Shown here: piece after piece, positions 1 to 6,593 of the stretch
Layout: every line of letters starts with the position of its first letter
Numbering within the stretch: position 1 is the first letter of the stretch
Assembly: GCA_014382085.1 (NCBI GenBank)
Contig: JACNKJ010000253.1
Span: forward strand, 1 to 14,927
Length of the DNA: 14,927 bases
Source of the DNA: a bacterium
Lineage (GTDB): Bacteria; Krumholzibacteriota; Krumholzibacteriia; JACNKJ01
Reading direction: 5' to 3'
The notes under the pieces: model-generated
What the model was told of the DNA's origin: nothing
The model's database searches: none
The model's input: only the letters and a program-made list of their open reading frames with translations
Translations under genes and position numbers: made by a program

Positions 1-392
1 AGAACATCGTCCATCCACTTGTAGGAAACGCCGAATCCTCCGCCTTCATTGCCGCCGGAGAAACCCAGCGTGAAGTTTTGGATGCGGTCATCATCGAGAC
101 CCGGGAAATTCTGATAAGCGAAAGCGATGCCCTCGCCCGAGCCGATGTAGGTCCAGCCAAGATCGCCGAACTCCTCCGTTTCGTCGGGATGCTGAACGGC
201 TAAATACGTGCCTCCGCTTCCCTGCACCCTCCATGCGGCGGGATTGACTAGGCCGGCGCCCAGACTTCCCGAAGAACTCGGCGAATTCACGAAATAGCGA
301 CTGCCGAGATTCGCCCAGGCGGCGCCCCCGGTGGCCATGATTAATATGGGGACCAGGATCAGCATCGCCCTGGACATACTCAGTCTCGTCAT
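1..392 (-). CDS. Exported protein, N-terminal part, possibly outer-membrane barrel (runs off left edge)
   Basis: Only the first 130 residues lie in the window; the gene continues past the left edge. The start ATG at 392-390 has a GAGGGGG Shine-Dalgarno-like run a few bases upstream. A basic start (MTRLSMSR) is followed by a hydrophobic stretch (about residues 9-25) ending at A-W-A-N, a typical type I signal peptide. The mature part is rich in Gly, Ser and aromatic residues (SGSLGAGLVNPAAW at 41-54, GGNEGGGFGVSYKW at 113-126) with alternating patterns that resemble outer-membrane beta strands. The NPAA motif near the N-terminus recalls the NPAG/NPAA motif of PorV/FadL-like barrels and of barrel-like N-terminal regions of some FCB envelope proteins. 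Export is well supported; the barrel identity is inference. It could equally be a secreted protein of another fold, because the C-terminus is unseen. Confidence 0.72.
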   Translation of the reverse strand, partial: MTRLSMSRAMLILVPILIMATGGAAWANLGSRYFVNSPSSSGSLGAGLVNPAAWRVQGSGGTYLAVQHPDETEEFGDLGWTYIGSGEGIAFAYQNFPGLDDDRIQNFTLGFSGGNEGGGFGVSYKWMDDV

Positions 393-530
393 GCGAACCC
401 CCTCGTTGGGTTTTGTTGGATCGAGCCCATTACGGCCCAATGCGGCGCCAGTTTCGCTCGCCGAGGGGCCAATTTTTGTGTGTTAAGCATCCAGACTACT
501 GCGCCCCCATGCCCGGGGCAAGGGCTAGCT

Positions 531-558
531 AAAAAGATACCTCCCCTGAGCGGGGAGG
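531..558 (-). terminator. Rho-independent terminator of the Asp-box protein gene
   Basis: On the minus strand, about 28 bases after the stop codon of the 586-1845 gene, a perfect 7-bp stem (CCTCCCC / GGGGAGG, loop GCTCA) is followed by TATCTTTTTAG. This is a standard intrinsic terminator in the direction of that gene. Confidence 0.85.
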
Positions 559-585
559 CTTCCTAACTGCTCTCTATGTCCCTAG

Positions 586-1845
586 CTACTGCAGAAGCAC
601 CAGCTTCTCCGCGCTCCAGCCCTTTTGGGTTTTGATTCGAGCCAGGTAGACGCCCGACGCCAGATCCTCGGCCAGCCAGTTGTATTCATGGGGTCCGGCC
701 GGTAAATGACCGCCGAAGACCTTCGAAACGCGCCGGCCTGTTAGATCGAAAACATCCAGCTCCACCCATCCCGACGAATCGGTCACGAAACGCAGGGTGG
801 TCTTGGGGTTGAAGGGGTTGGGCCAGGCAACCAACTCACCTGGAAAGCTGGCAGGCGTATCGTCCACATTGGTGGGCTCGGGCTGGGGTGCGCGTTGGCC
901 TCCCTGGACGCCTCCGGTCTTGAAGAACCAGCCATCATGGCAGATGAGGGTACCGAATGCGCCAGCGTAACTGCTCAGATTGCCATTGTAGTTTGTCCAG
1001 TTCACCAGGTCGTGGGTGAGCCACATACTTTCGCCATCGTGGCCGCTGGAATCGCCAATGGCCAGAAGCCCACCATCGGTGATGGCCATGGCGTTCACAT
1101 TGTCGTCGGTGGGAAGAGTGGTGACCAGCATCCAGCTTTCGCCGAAGTCCGTGGAGGTGTAGAAGGTGCCATCTCCACCGCCGTTGTAGACGCAAATGAG
1201 CAGTTGGCCCTTCCAGTAGATCTCCGAGCAGAGGAAAGACGAGTTCAGCGAAGTGCCTACATCGACCCAACTTGCGCCAAGATCGTCCGAGCGCCAGATC
1301 GAACCGCCATTGATCTCGTTGCCGCTGACAAAGAGGCGTCCTTCTTCTGCAAAGATCCTCCAGATTGTTTCGGCGTCGGGCACTTCGATGGGCGTCCAGC
1401 TGAGGCCATAGTCGTCAGTGCGGCGGATGCCGCCGCCGTAGAAGACACCGAAGACACTGGAGCCGATGGCACAGAGGTGGTCGATGCGTCCCTCCTGCAC
1501 GGGAGTCGCCTCCCAGGCTTGCCATTCGCCGGCCACGCGCCGGGATCGGAAGTTGTAATCGCCGAAGCCGTCGCGACTCATGATGAACCAGTCGTCCACA
1601 ATGATCATGTCCCAAATCGGCGAATAGTCCTCTTCAAGGCCGCCGGCGATTTCAGTCCAAGTTTCGCCATGATCAGTGCTGCCATAGACCTTGCTCTTAA
1701 TGCCCCCCGCGTAGAGCATGTCTTCACCGGACATGAATAATTCGATGTTGTCGAAGGTCCCAGGGCTTGGCACGGTGTCCCAGACAAGGGCTTGGCCCGT
1801 CGAGATTAGGGCAAGGCTGAACATCAATAATAGTAGACGCTTCAT
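586..1845 (-). CDS. Secreted Asp-box (BNR) beta-propeller-like protein with type IX-style C-terminal sorting domain
   Basis: A 419-residue exported protein of unknown substrate. I place the start at the ATG at 1845-1843: it directly opens a signal peptide (MKRLLLLMFSLALISTGQA) and has a GGAGG ribosome site 6 bases upstream; a longer frame adds 17 residues that look non-coding. Four Asp-box motifs of the form S/T-x-D-x-G-x-x-W occur at residues 56-63, 143-150, 186-193 and 231-238. Such motifs sit on beta-hairpins in sialidase-like and VPS10-like propellers. No sialidase catalytic arginines or enzyme signature is evident, so a binding or structural role is as likely as catalysis. Residues about 336-419 form the FlgD-like C-terminal domain (PNPFNPKT at 342-349, then ...VFDLTGRRV... 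and ...ASGVYLARI...), used in FCB bacteria for type IX secretion or surface attachment. It is monocistronic, with its own terminator. Confidence 0.88.
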   Translation of the reverse strand: MKRLLLLMFSLALISTGQALVWDTVPSPGTFDNIELFMSGEDMLYAGGIKSKVYGSTDHGETWTEIAGGLEEDYSPIWDMIIVDDWFIMSRDGFGDYNFRSRRVAGEWQAWEATPVQEGRIDHLCAIGSSVFGVFYGGGIRRTDDYGLSWTPIEVPDAETIWRIFAEEGRLFVSGNEINGGSIWRSDDLGASWVDVGTSLNSSFLCSEIYWKGQLLICVYNGGGDGTFYTSTDFGESWMLVTTLPTDDNVNAMAITDGGLLAIGDSSGHDGESMWLTHDLVNWTNYNGNLSSYAGAFGTLICHDGWFFKTGGVQGGQRAPQPEPTNVDDTPASFPGELVAWPNPFNPKTTLRFVTDSSGWVELDVFDLTGRRVSKVFGGHLPAGPHEYNWLAEDLASGVYLARIKTQKGWSAEKLVLLQ

Positions 1846-1880
1846 CGCTTCCTCCCGCTCAGTTTCGATAACTCGGATAT

Positions 1881-1886
1881 ATTGTA
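1881..1886 (-). promoter_or_regulatory. Possible -10 box for the Asp-box protein gene
   Basis: TACAAT on the minus strand, about 36 bases before the chosen ATG, in an AT-rich patch. No good -35 hexamer lies 16-18 bases upstream, so this is only a weak candidate. Confidence 0.3.
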
Positions 1887-2015
1887 GCATTCCCACTTTC
1901 GATAAGACAGGAATATCTGTGTAAAATATTGATATTAAACAGGATGTGAGACTCGGAACTCCACAATAGGGTGAAATTCCCTCAACGATCGAAACCCTTC
2001 GGAGGCTTAGCCTTA

Positions 2016-2056
2016 CTTATTGAGCGCGCTCACTTCAGCGCTTTCCCCAATAAGGA
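2016..2056 (+). promoter_or_regulatory. Leader hairpin that could cover the ribosome site of the zinc-ribbon gene
   Basis: CTTATTG (2016-2022) pairs with CAATAAG (2048-2054). Inside it, AGCGC (2023-2027) pairs with GCGCT (2038-2042), leaving a 10-base loop and a 5-base bulge on the 3' side. The outer arm includes the first bases of the AAGGA ribosome site (2052-2056) of the gene starting at 2063. If this part is transcribed, the fold could limit translation. No known riboswitch class is recognised. Confidence 0.35.
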
Positions 2057-2062
2057 TCGGAA

Positions 2063-2311
2063 ATGTCCAAGAAGAATATCGATCTGGAAATGTCTTCGCG
2101 ATTCACATGCCCTAAATGTCAAAGCACGGGAGCCAAGGTGGATCGCCTGGCTTTCACCGGCGCGGGCATATCCCGTTTCATCGACCTGCAGCACATGCGC
2201 TTCATGAGCGTGTCCTGCATCCAGTGTGGCTACACCGAGATGTACAACCTAGGCGTGCTCGAGGGCAGCGATACCCTCGGCGATATTCTCGATATCATTC
2301 TGGAGCGCTAA
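2063..2311 (+). CDS. Small zinc-ribbon protein (DUF2082 / zinc_ribbon_13-like)
   Basis: An 82-residue cytosolic protein. The ATG at 2063 has AAGGA about six bases upstream. Two CxxC knuckles, C16-P-K-C19 and C52-I-Q-C55, form a four-cysteine zinc ribbon. Between them lies FTGAGISRFIDLQHMRFMSVSC, which matches my memory of the DUF2082 family signature (A-x-T-G-x-G-x-S-R-F-x-D-x-Q...F...V-S-C-x-x-C-G-Y-T-E). That family is annotated as putative nucleic-acid-binding zinc ribbons; no reaction is established. The tail (residues 62-82) is a short acidic/hydrophobic segment (LEGSDTLGDILDIILE). The gene is not in an operon on this strand; its last 17 bases overlap the end of the opposite-strand gene at 2295-2990, and no terminator separates the two. 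Confidence 0.85.
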   Translation: MSKKNIDLEMSSRFTCPKCQSTGAKVDRLAFTGAGISRFIDLQHMRFMSVSCIQCGYTEMYNLGVLEGSDTLGDILDIILER

Positions 2312-2990
2312 GGTAGATCGCCACCTGACAGACCTCGTCACCCCGGAGCACGCTCGATAGCAATTCCACGCGCACGGGGTGGCCGAGGATGGTTTCCCAA
2401 ATACCCTGATAGAATCCCGCGCCGCAGTAACAGTAGAGATCCGCCAGCAAACCCGGTGTTTCGCTAGCCTCATGCACTCGGGGGCAATGGCAATAAAGGC
2501 TGCGACGTTTTCCCGCATCGGTTTCCGCGAACCAGGCGCGCAGATTGGCGCTGGCGGGAATTTTCGTGGCCAAGATTCGATCTCCTTGCAGCAGGCCGGC
2601 CAGACCCATGCCGCGCGCGTGAATCTCTTCGATCAATTCATGTTCAAGCTCAAGTTCATGCTCCAAGAATTCATCGAATCGGTCTTGTAGCATTTGGTGA
2701 ACTTCGGTCAGGTCTCCGCCGGCCGCATAACGTACGGCGAGATCCGCCAATTTTTCGGGCGGGTATGCACAGGAGCAGGCCGACATGATTTCACGAGATC
2801 GAGCCAGCCCCTCTTGGGCTTCCAATCGCTCCATGGCCAGGCGAGTCCAATCGATCACATCCGCACGGCTGCTATTTGCGTTCAGCTTCTCGCCGCCGGC
2901 AAGAATGGCCTCGGATTCGGCTTCTCTTTCATCCAATGATGTTTTCAGGCGTGCGATCCAGTTACGATCGAAGTCAAAGCTGCTGGACAT
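2295..2990 (-). CDS. Cysteine-rich protein with three C-x-C motifs (DUF6144-like C-terminus), unknown function
   Basis: 231 residues from the ATG at 2990-2988, which has a GAGGGGGA ribosome site; a longer in-frame start (32 more residues) would read back into the divergent promoter region and looks non-coding. No signal peptide or membrane segment, so probably cytosolic. Residues about 10-60 and 80-125 are charged and helical, with a Glu/Leu/His-rich stretch at 107-124. Seven cysteines are present, six of them in C-x-C pairs: C72-S-C74, C167-H-C169 and C187-Y-C189-GAGFY; the seventh is C221. The C-terminal segment (GIWETILGHPVRVELLSSVLRGDEVCQVAI, 196-225) resembles the end of V4R/ATC-hydrolase-type domains and of DUF6144 proteins as I recall them. 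Metal or iron-sulfur binding is a reasonable inference, not shown. It is divergent from the MliC-like gene, with 108 bases between start codons. Confidence 0.8.
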   Translation of the reverse strand: MSSSFDFDRNWIARLKTSLDEREAESEAILAGGEKLNANSSRADVIDWTRLAMERLEAQEGLARSREIMSACSCAYPPEKLADLAVRYAAGGDLTEVHQMLQDRFDEFLEHELELEHELIEEIHARGMGLAGLLQGDRILATKIPASANLRAWFAETDAGKRRSLYCHCPRVHEASETPGLLADLYCYCGAGFYQGIWETILGHPVRVELLSSVLRGDEVCQVAIYLSAPE

Positions 2991-3098
2991 AAGTCCCCCT
3001 CTCCGTGCAAGCTGAAATGAAACAGATTTTCGGGACCCAGACAAATGGGAATCCCACATTTCTCCATGCGTAGGCAGGGAACGCAAAGGGGACGAAGC

Positions 3099-3782
3099 AT
3101 GAAAACACTCTTGATCCTTCTGATGCTATCTGCAGCCACATCGGCTCTCGCACAATCCAAACTCAACTTCAAGTGCGATGACGGAACTGAATTTTGGGCC
3201 AGCTTCAACAAAAGCGGAAGCCATGCCGACTTACACTATGAAGGCGAGGTCTTCAAGCTAGCTCGCGTTGTAACGGCGTCCGGCGAAAAATTCAGCGATG
3301 GGAACTACAGCCTTTGGATGAAAGGCAATGAAGCCTCCCTCTGGATCGGCGAAAGAAAAATTCGCGACTCCTGCGGGGAAAGAAGCGCACTTAGCCCTCG
3401 GGAGCAGGAAATGCTTCACCTGCCCGTGCGATCGTTCACAGAGCTGGAGATCGCATGGTTCAATGAGCACATCGCCGAGGCCGCTGCACGCGGTGAAACC
3501 TGGACACTGAATCCCATTGCGACTGTCGAACGTTTTCTGGACGCACCTGGCGCAGCATTCGAAAATATCACCTGTTCGAAGACACCCATTGAAAGCCCTA
3601 GGCAGGCCACGGTCACCATAATTCGCGGATGGTTCGCCGACGACTCCCTTCGCGCGACATGGCATCGCATTGAGCTGGAAAGAATGGACTTCGGCCGTTG
3701 GAAACTCAGCAGCGCAAGTCGCGCTTACCTTTGCCAACGCGGAAATCAAACGGAGTACTTCTCGGCGGATCTTTGTCCCTAG
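3099..3782 (+). CDS. Secreted MliC-type lysozyme-inhibitor-like protein with a C-terminal extra domain
   Basis: 227 residues. The chosen ATG at 3099 starts a clear signal peptide (MKTLLILLMLSAATSALA, cleavage near A-L-A-Q) and follows AAGGGGA. Residues 22-92 match the MliC/PliC C-type lysozyme-inhibitor domain: FKC(26)DDG..., FKLARVVTASGEKFSDG, then LWMKGNEASLW, ending at C92. C26 and C92 fit the family disulfide. S61 and K75 occupy the places of the serine and lysine reported to enter the lysozyme active site in MliC. Known MliC proteins are usually lipoproteins of about 110-120 residues; this one has a plain signal peptide and about 130 further residues. That C-terminal part (W120...C159...RATWHRIELERMDFGRWKL, C212, C226) is an uncharacterised domain, NTF2-like or similar at a guess. 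Role: probably periplasmic or secreted protection against lysozyme (inference). The next gene starts 24 bases downstream. Confidence 0.8.
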   Translation: MKTLLILLMLSAATSALAQSKLNFKCDDGTEFWASFNKSGSHADLHYEGEVFKLARVVTASGEKFSDGNYSLWMKGNEASLWIGERKIRDSCGERSALSPREQEMLHLPVRSFTELEIAWFNEHIAEAAARGETWTLNPIATVERFLDAPGAAFENITCSKTPIESPRQATVTIIRGWFADDSLRATWHRIELERMDFGRWKLSSASRAYLCQRGNQTEYFSADLCP

Positions 3783-3806
3783 TATTTTTTCACACGGGAG
3801 GACGGC

Positions 3807-4427
3807 GTGGCCAATCTCACACCTCATTCGATTCGACGGAACATGGGATTCTTGTTCCTAGAAGTATTTCTCATCGTGCTCGGCGTGCTTCTGGGAATGG
3901 CCGTCAATGAATGGCGAATCAATCGATCCAACGAGGCGCTTGCCGAACGCTCTCTCGAGCAGATCAAAGCCGAAATCATCTACAACCAGGAGCAAATTGA
4001 AAGGATCGTCGAGTATCATTCGAGTCTTAGTGATTCAATGATGTCGCTGGCCAACAAGGTTTTCATGGGCGAAACAAACATCGCCTACGAGGATCTGCGC
4101 GGTGCCATGCCACAGGGCTTCGGCGTTCCCCTTCTCCAGTCCTCCGCTTGGGACCTCGCCCATCAGACGGGTGCGACGAGTTACATGGACTATCGTCCCG
4201 CTCGCTCCTTGTCGCTATACTATAACTTCCAAAGTTTCGTGAAGGGAAAATTGGAACGCATATCCGACAACCTATACTCCGCACCAAGTATGGACCCCGC
4301 GACAGTGAAAGGTCTCACCGTTTCTCTTGCCTTGTTGGCCAATGACCTTGTAATTCAGGAACGGGAAATGCTGGAATTTTCCGATTCGTTGTTGATTAAG
4401 TTGAATGATGTGAAGGCGGCGGAATAG
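3807..4427 (+). CDS. Single-pass inner-membrane protein with cytosolic or periplasmic helical domain (DUF6090-like)
   Basis: 206 residues starting at GTG 3807; GGGAGG sits 5 bases upstream, which favours it over the ATG at 3843 (residue 13). One hydrophobic helix at about 14-34 (GFLFLEVFLIVLGVLLGMAV) is followed by NEWRINRSNEALAERSLEQIKAEI, a charged helix that begins right at the membrane. This N-terminal pattern is the one seen in DUF6090-type proteins and related hypothetical membrane proteins in Bacteroidetes and Proteobacteria. The rest is mostly helical, with short breaks around 100-130, and contains no cysteine or catalytic motif I recognise. The gene lies 24 bases after the MliC-like gene on the same strand, so the two are probably cotranscribed. 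Function unknown; a scaffold or sensor role would be a guess. Confidence 0.75.
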   Translation: MANLTPHSIRRNMGFLFLEVFLIVLGVLLGMAVNEWRINRSNEALAERSLEQIKAEIIYNQEQIERIVEYHSSLSDSMMSLANKVFMGETNIAYEDLRGAMPQGFGVPLLQSSAWDLAHQTGATSYMDYRPARSLSLYYNFQSFVKGKLERISDNLYSAPSMDPATVKGLTVSLALLANDLVIQEREMLEFSDSLLIKLNDVKAAE

Positions 4428-4440
4428 CTCATGTCGAGAC

Positions 4441-4469
4441 AAAAAAGGCCGCGGCAATTGCCGCGGCCT
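4441..4469 (-). terminator. Strong rho-independent terminator of the repeat-protein gene
   Basis: Positions 4446-4469 form a perfect 24-base palindrome (AGGCCGCGGCAA and its complement). On the minus strand it is followed by TTTTTTG, 24 bases beyond the stop codon of the 4493-6415 gene. On the plus strand no T-run follows, so it should act mainly in the minus direction. Confidence 0.92.
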
Positions 4470-4492
4470 CGCTCGTCGTATGAGGAGTGGTA

Positions 4493-6415
4493 CTACTTGC
4501 TGAGGACGAGCTTTTGGGTGCTCTGTTGCCCGAGCGCCGTGAACTTCGCGAAGTAGACGCCGCTGGACATGCTCTTGCCACGGGCGTCCTTACCTTCCCA
4601 GACCACCTTGTGGGTGCCGGAGCTCTGGTGTCCATCCACCAGTACGGCGATTTCACGACCGAGCACGTCGTGGATGCTCAGGCGCACGGGGCCGTCGCTA
4701 TCCAGACTGTAGCTCAGTTCGGTCTTGGGGTTAAAGGGATTGGGATAAGGCGCGGCAAGCATGTTGCTGCTGGCCGCCTCGGGAGACTCGCCCACGTCGG
4801 TGCTGCCGCTGATGACGCAGATGTTATCGAGCTCGAATTCCTGGCCGCCCACGATCAAGCGCCCCACATTGCCTTCCAGGGTCACGATGCCGCACTCGCT
4901 GCCGCCACCGCTGGTCCAACTTACCACGGTGCAGGTGACGCCCGGCGCAATGTTGTAAGGCGCACTGGTGATGCTTCCTTCATGGCGTGGTCCGCCGTTG
5001 ACCTGAAGATTTTCGTCGCCGCCGTAGTCCTGGAATTCGAAGATCACCTTGCTGGTGGACGGAGTGGCCGCCTGAATGTCGAAGAACAGGTTGATGTTGC
5101 TGGTCCAGCAGCTATGGCTAACCAAGCAATCGCTGGCGTTGATGATTCGTGCTTCGTAGAAACCCGTGTAGGCGCCCAAGGTGAAAGTGGTCACACCCAC
5201 GGGGATGGTGTCTTCCACGAAGATCAGGTCGCCGGGCACGTTGCCCGCGGTGGATCCCCAGAACATGCCGATAGGCTGGCTTTCGAAGTCTACGAGGTAG
5301 TCGCAGTCTTCGGGCTCTTCGCCTTCGTAGACGCAGAGGTTGTCCACCCAAAATTCCTGGCCGCCGATGAGCAGATGCTGCACATCACCGGTCAAGGTAA
5401 CCTGGCCGCAATCGGCTCCGCCGACATTCCACCAAGCTACCGTACAAGTGACGCCGGGAGCAATGTTGTAGGGCGCGCTGATGATGTCGCCCTCATAACG
5501 AGTGCCGCCGTTGACCTGAAGATTTTCGGCGCCGCCGTAGTCGCGGAAGTCGATGATCACGCTGCTGGTGTGAGCGAGGGCTGCCGAAATATCGTAACCA
5601 ACATTGATGTTGTTCACGCGCATGGTGCGGTCCACAAGGCATCCGTCGAAATCGGTGTCGATGACGGCTTCATGGAACCCAACATAAGCGCCGAGGGTGA
5701 AGTTGAACATGTGAACGGGAATGCCGTCTTCGGCGAAGGCGAAAACACCGGGCAGGTCACCATGGCTACCGCCCCACGCGTTACCCACGGCCTGGCTTTC
5801 ATTATCCACAATGAGATCGCAGGGCTGATCGGGTTCGTCCAGACGAACGTCGTCGATCCAAAATTCCTGTCCGCCCACGCGGAACTTCTCCACGGGACCT
5901 TCCAACCAAACCACGCCCGCGTGTCCGCCGGGAATGCCGCCGGCACTCACGTGCATGGTCACGCCGGGGGCGACCATGACGCCGTCGAGGTCCATCATCT
6001 GATAGATCTCAAATAGCGCGCCGCCATTGACCTGGATGTTTTCTTCGCCGCCAAGGTCGGCATAGGCGAAGTAGGCATCGGCGGGCACGCCGGGAACACC
6101 GCCGAAGTCGAAGGCGACGCTGATATTGTTGAGGCGAAGAATTTGGATGCTGCCGAATCCCGTAATGGGAACATCGATCATGGCTTCATTAAAACCGGTG
6201 TAGGTGCCGAGGTAGAATTCTTCCACACTCATGGGAACGCCGTCTTCAACCATGACGATCTCGCCGGGGAAATTGCCGTAGGGTCCGCCCCACTGGGTGT
6301 AGAGGGGTTCGAAATCGAAACTGACCTGGGCTGCGCTTGCGCTGAAGGCACCGCCGGTCAAAAGGACGAGGGCCATCATTGCGGCCATTCTCTTGAAAAC
6401 AAACAGGGGATTCAT
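4493..6415 (-). CDS. Secreted protein with three ~165-residue repeats and a type IX-style C-terminal sorting domain
   Basis: 640 residues from the ATG at 6415-6413, which has AAAGGAGA four bases upstream and opens a signal peptide (residues 1-29, cleavage near A-S-A-A). The body is three tandem copies of one domain at about 30-192, 199-363 and 371-534. Each copy runs: acidic FE/NES start, G-x-x-P-G-x-x-x-x-x-E-D-x-x-P, L-G-x-Y-x-G-F-x-E-A, N-N-I, G-G-x-E-N-L/I-Q-V-N-G-G, A-P-G-V-T, and GGQEFxxDNxCV. Copies 2 and 3 share five cysteines at equivalent places (C199/371, C259/430, C324/495, C336/508, C361/533), copy 3 has one more (C436), copy 1 has none. Residues about 553-640 are the FlgD-like sorting domain (YPNPFNPKTELSYSL, ...SSGVYFAKF...KLVLSK). 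The repeat domain is unknown to me; a beta-rich carbohydrate- or surface-binding module is plausible. It has its own terminator. Confidence 0.88.
   Translation of the reverse strand: MNPLFVFKRMAAMMALVLLTGGAFSASAAQVSFDFEPLYTQWGGPYGNFPGEIVMVEDGVPMSVEEFYLGTYTGFNEAMIDVPITGFGSIQILRLNNISVAFDFGGVPGVPADAYFAYADLGGEENIQVNGGALFEIYQMMDLDGVMVAPGVTMHVSAGGIPGGHAGVVWLEGPVEKFRVGGQEFWIDDVRLDEPDQPCDLIVDNESQAVGNAWGGSHGDLPGVFAFAEDGIPVHMFNFTLGAYVGFHEAVIDTDFDGCLVDRTMRVNNINVGYDISAALAHTSSVIIDFRDYGGAENLQVNGGTRYEGDIISAPYNIAPGVTCTVAWWNVGGADCGQVTLTGDVQHLLIGGQEFWVDNLCVYEGEEPEDCDYLVDFESQPIGMFWGSTAGNVPGDLIFVEDTIPVGVTTFTLGAYTGFYEARIINASDCLVSHSCWTSNINLFFDIQAATPSTSKVIFEFQDYGGDENLQVNGGPRHEGSITSAPYNIAPGVTCTVVSWTSGGGSECGIVTLEGNVGRLIVGGQEFELDNICVISGSTDVGESPEAASSNMLAAPYPNPFNPKTELSYSLDSDGPVRLSIHDVLGREIAVLVDGHQSSGTHKVVWEGKDARGKSMSSGVYFAKFTALGQQSTQKLVLSK
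4814..5305 (-). repeat. Repeat unit 3 (residues 371-534) of the secreted repeat protein
   Basis: Closest to unit 2, including a 24-base identical DNA block (4992-5015 versus 5505-5528, 513 bases apart, around the ENLQVNGG codons). Carries six cysteines. Confidence 0.85.
5327..5821 (-). repeat. Repeat unit 2 (residues 199-363) of the secreted repeat protein
   Basis: Shares the block SAPYNIAPGVTCTV and GGQEFWVDN with its neighbours and has five cysteines, all matched in unit 3. Confidence 0.85.
5840..6328 (-). repeat. Repeat unit 1 (residues 30-192) of the secreted repeat protein
   Basis: The most divergent copy. It keeps the framework motifs (GGEENIQVNGG at 122-132, APGVT at 149-153, GGQEFWIDD at 181-189) but contains no cysteine at all. 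Confidence 0.8.
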
Positions 6416-6593
6416 GATGTCTCCTTTGCGGATTGGGAATTCTGGGTTTTGACCAGACCAAGGCAAGGGAGGGGCCAGGGATGTGTCAGCCTTAGCGGCA
6501 GTAATAGCAATGAGTTACCTGCCCGGATATTTTGGCGACCTGCGCCCCGTCACTCCTTTCTGGGGACTTCTCTATAATGGAGGGACGCACGAG

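Noticed and set aside
895..1740. A 281-codon open frame on the plus strand opposite the Asp-box gene
   Set aside because: No ribosome site, no domain; composition is what codon bias of the opposite strand produces. The minus frame has four Asp-boxes and a sorting domain.
1961..2010. GGGTGAAATTCCCTC and nearby CCTTCGGAGG as a possible cobalamin-type riboswitch
   Set aside because: GGTGAAATTCC looks like one cobalamin box, but the rest of the conserved core is absent and the spacing does not fit, so no riboswitch is called.
3043..3061. Imperfect palindrome AAATGGGAATCCCACATTT between the divergent CxC and MliC-like genes
   Set aside because: It could be an operator, but symmetry is modest, no regulator gene is adjacent and no promoter elements frame it.
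3258..3827. A 189-codon minus-strand open frame opposite the MliC-like gene
   Set aside because: It lies wholly opposite a gene with signal peptide and MliC motifs and has no plausible start site or domain.
4487..6016. A 509-codon open frame on the plus strand opposite the repeat-protein gene
   Set aside because: It is the mirror of a GC-rich, repetitive gene; the minus frame has a signal peptide, strong ribosome site, terminator and sorting domain, while the plus frame shows no start signals or recognisable domain and only echoes the triplication.
6573..6578. A perfect TATAAT on the plus strand
   Set aside because: No -35 element at a suitable distance and no plus-strand gene downstream; probably chance.
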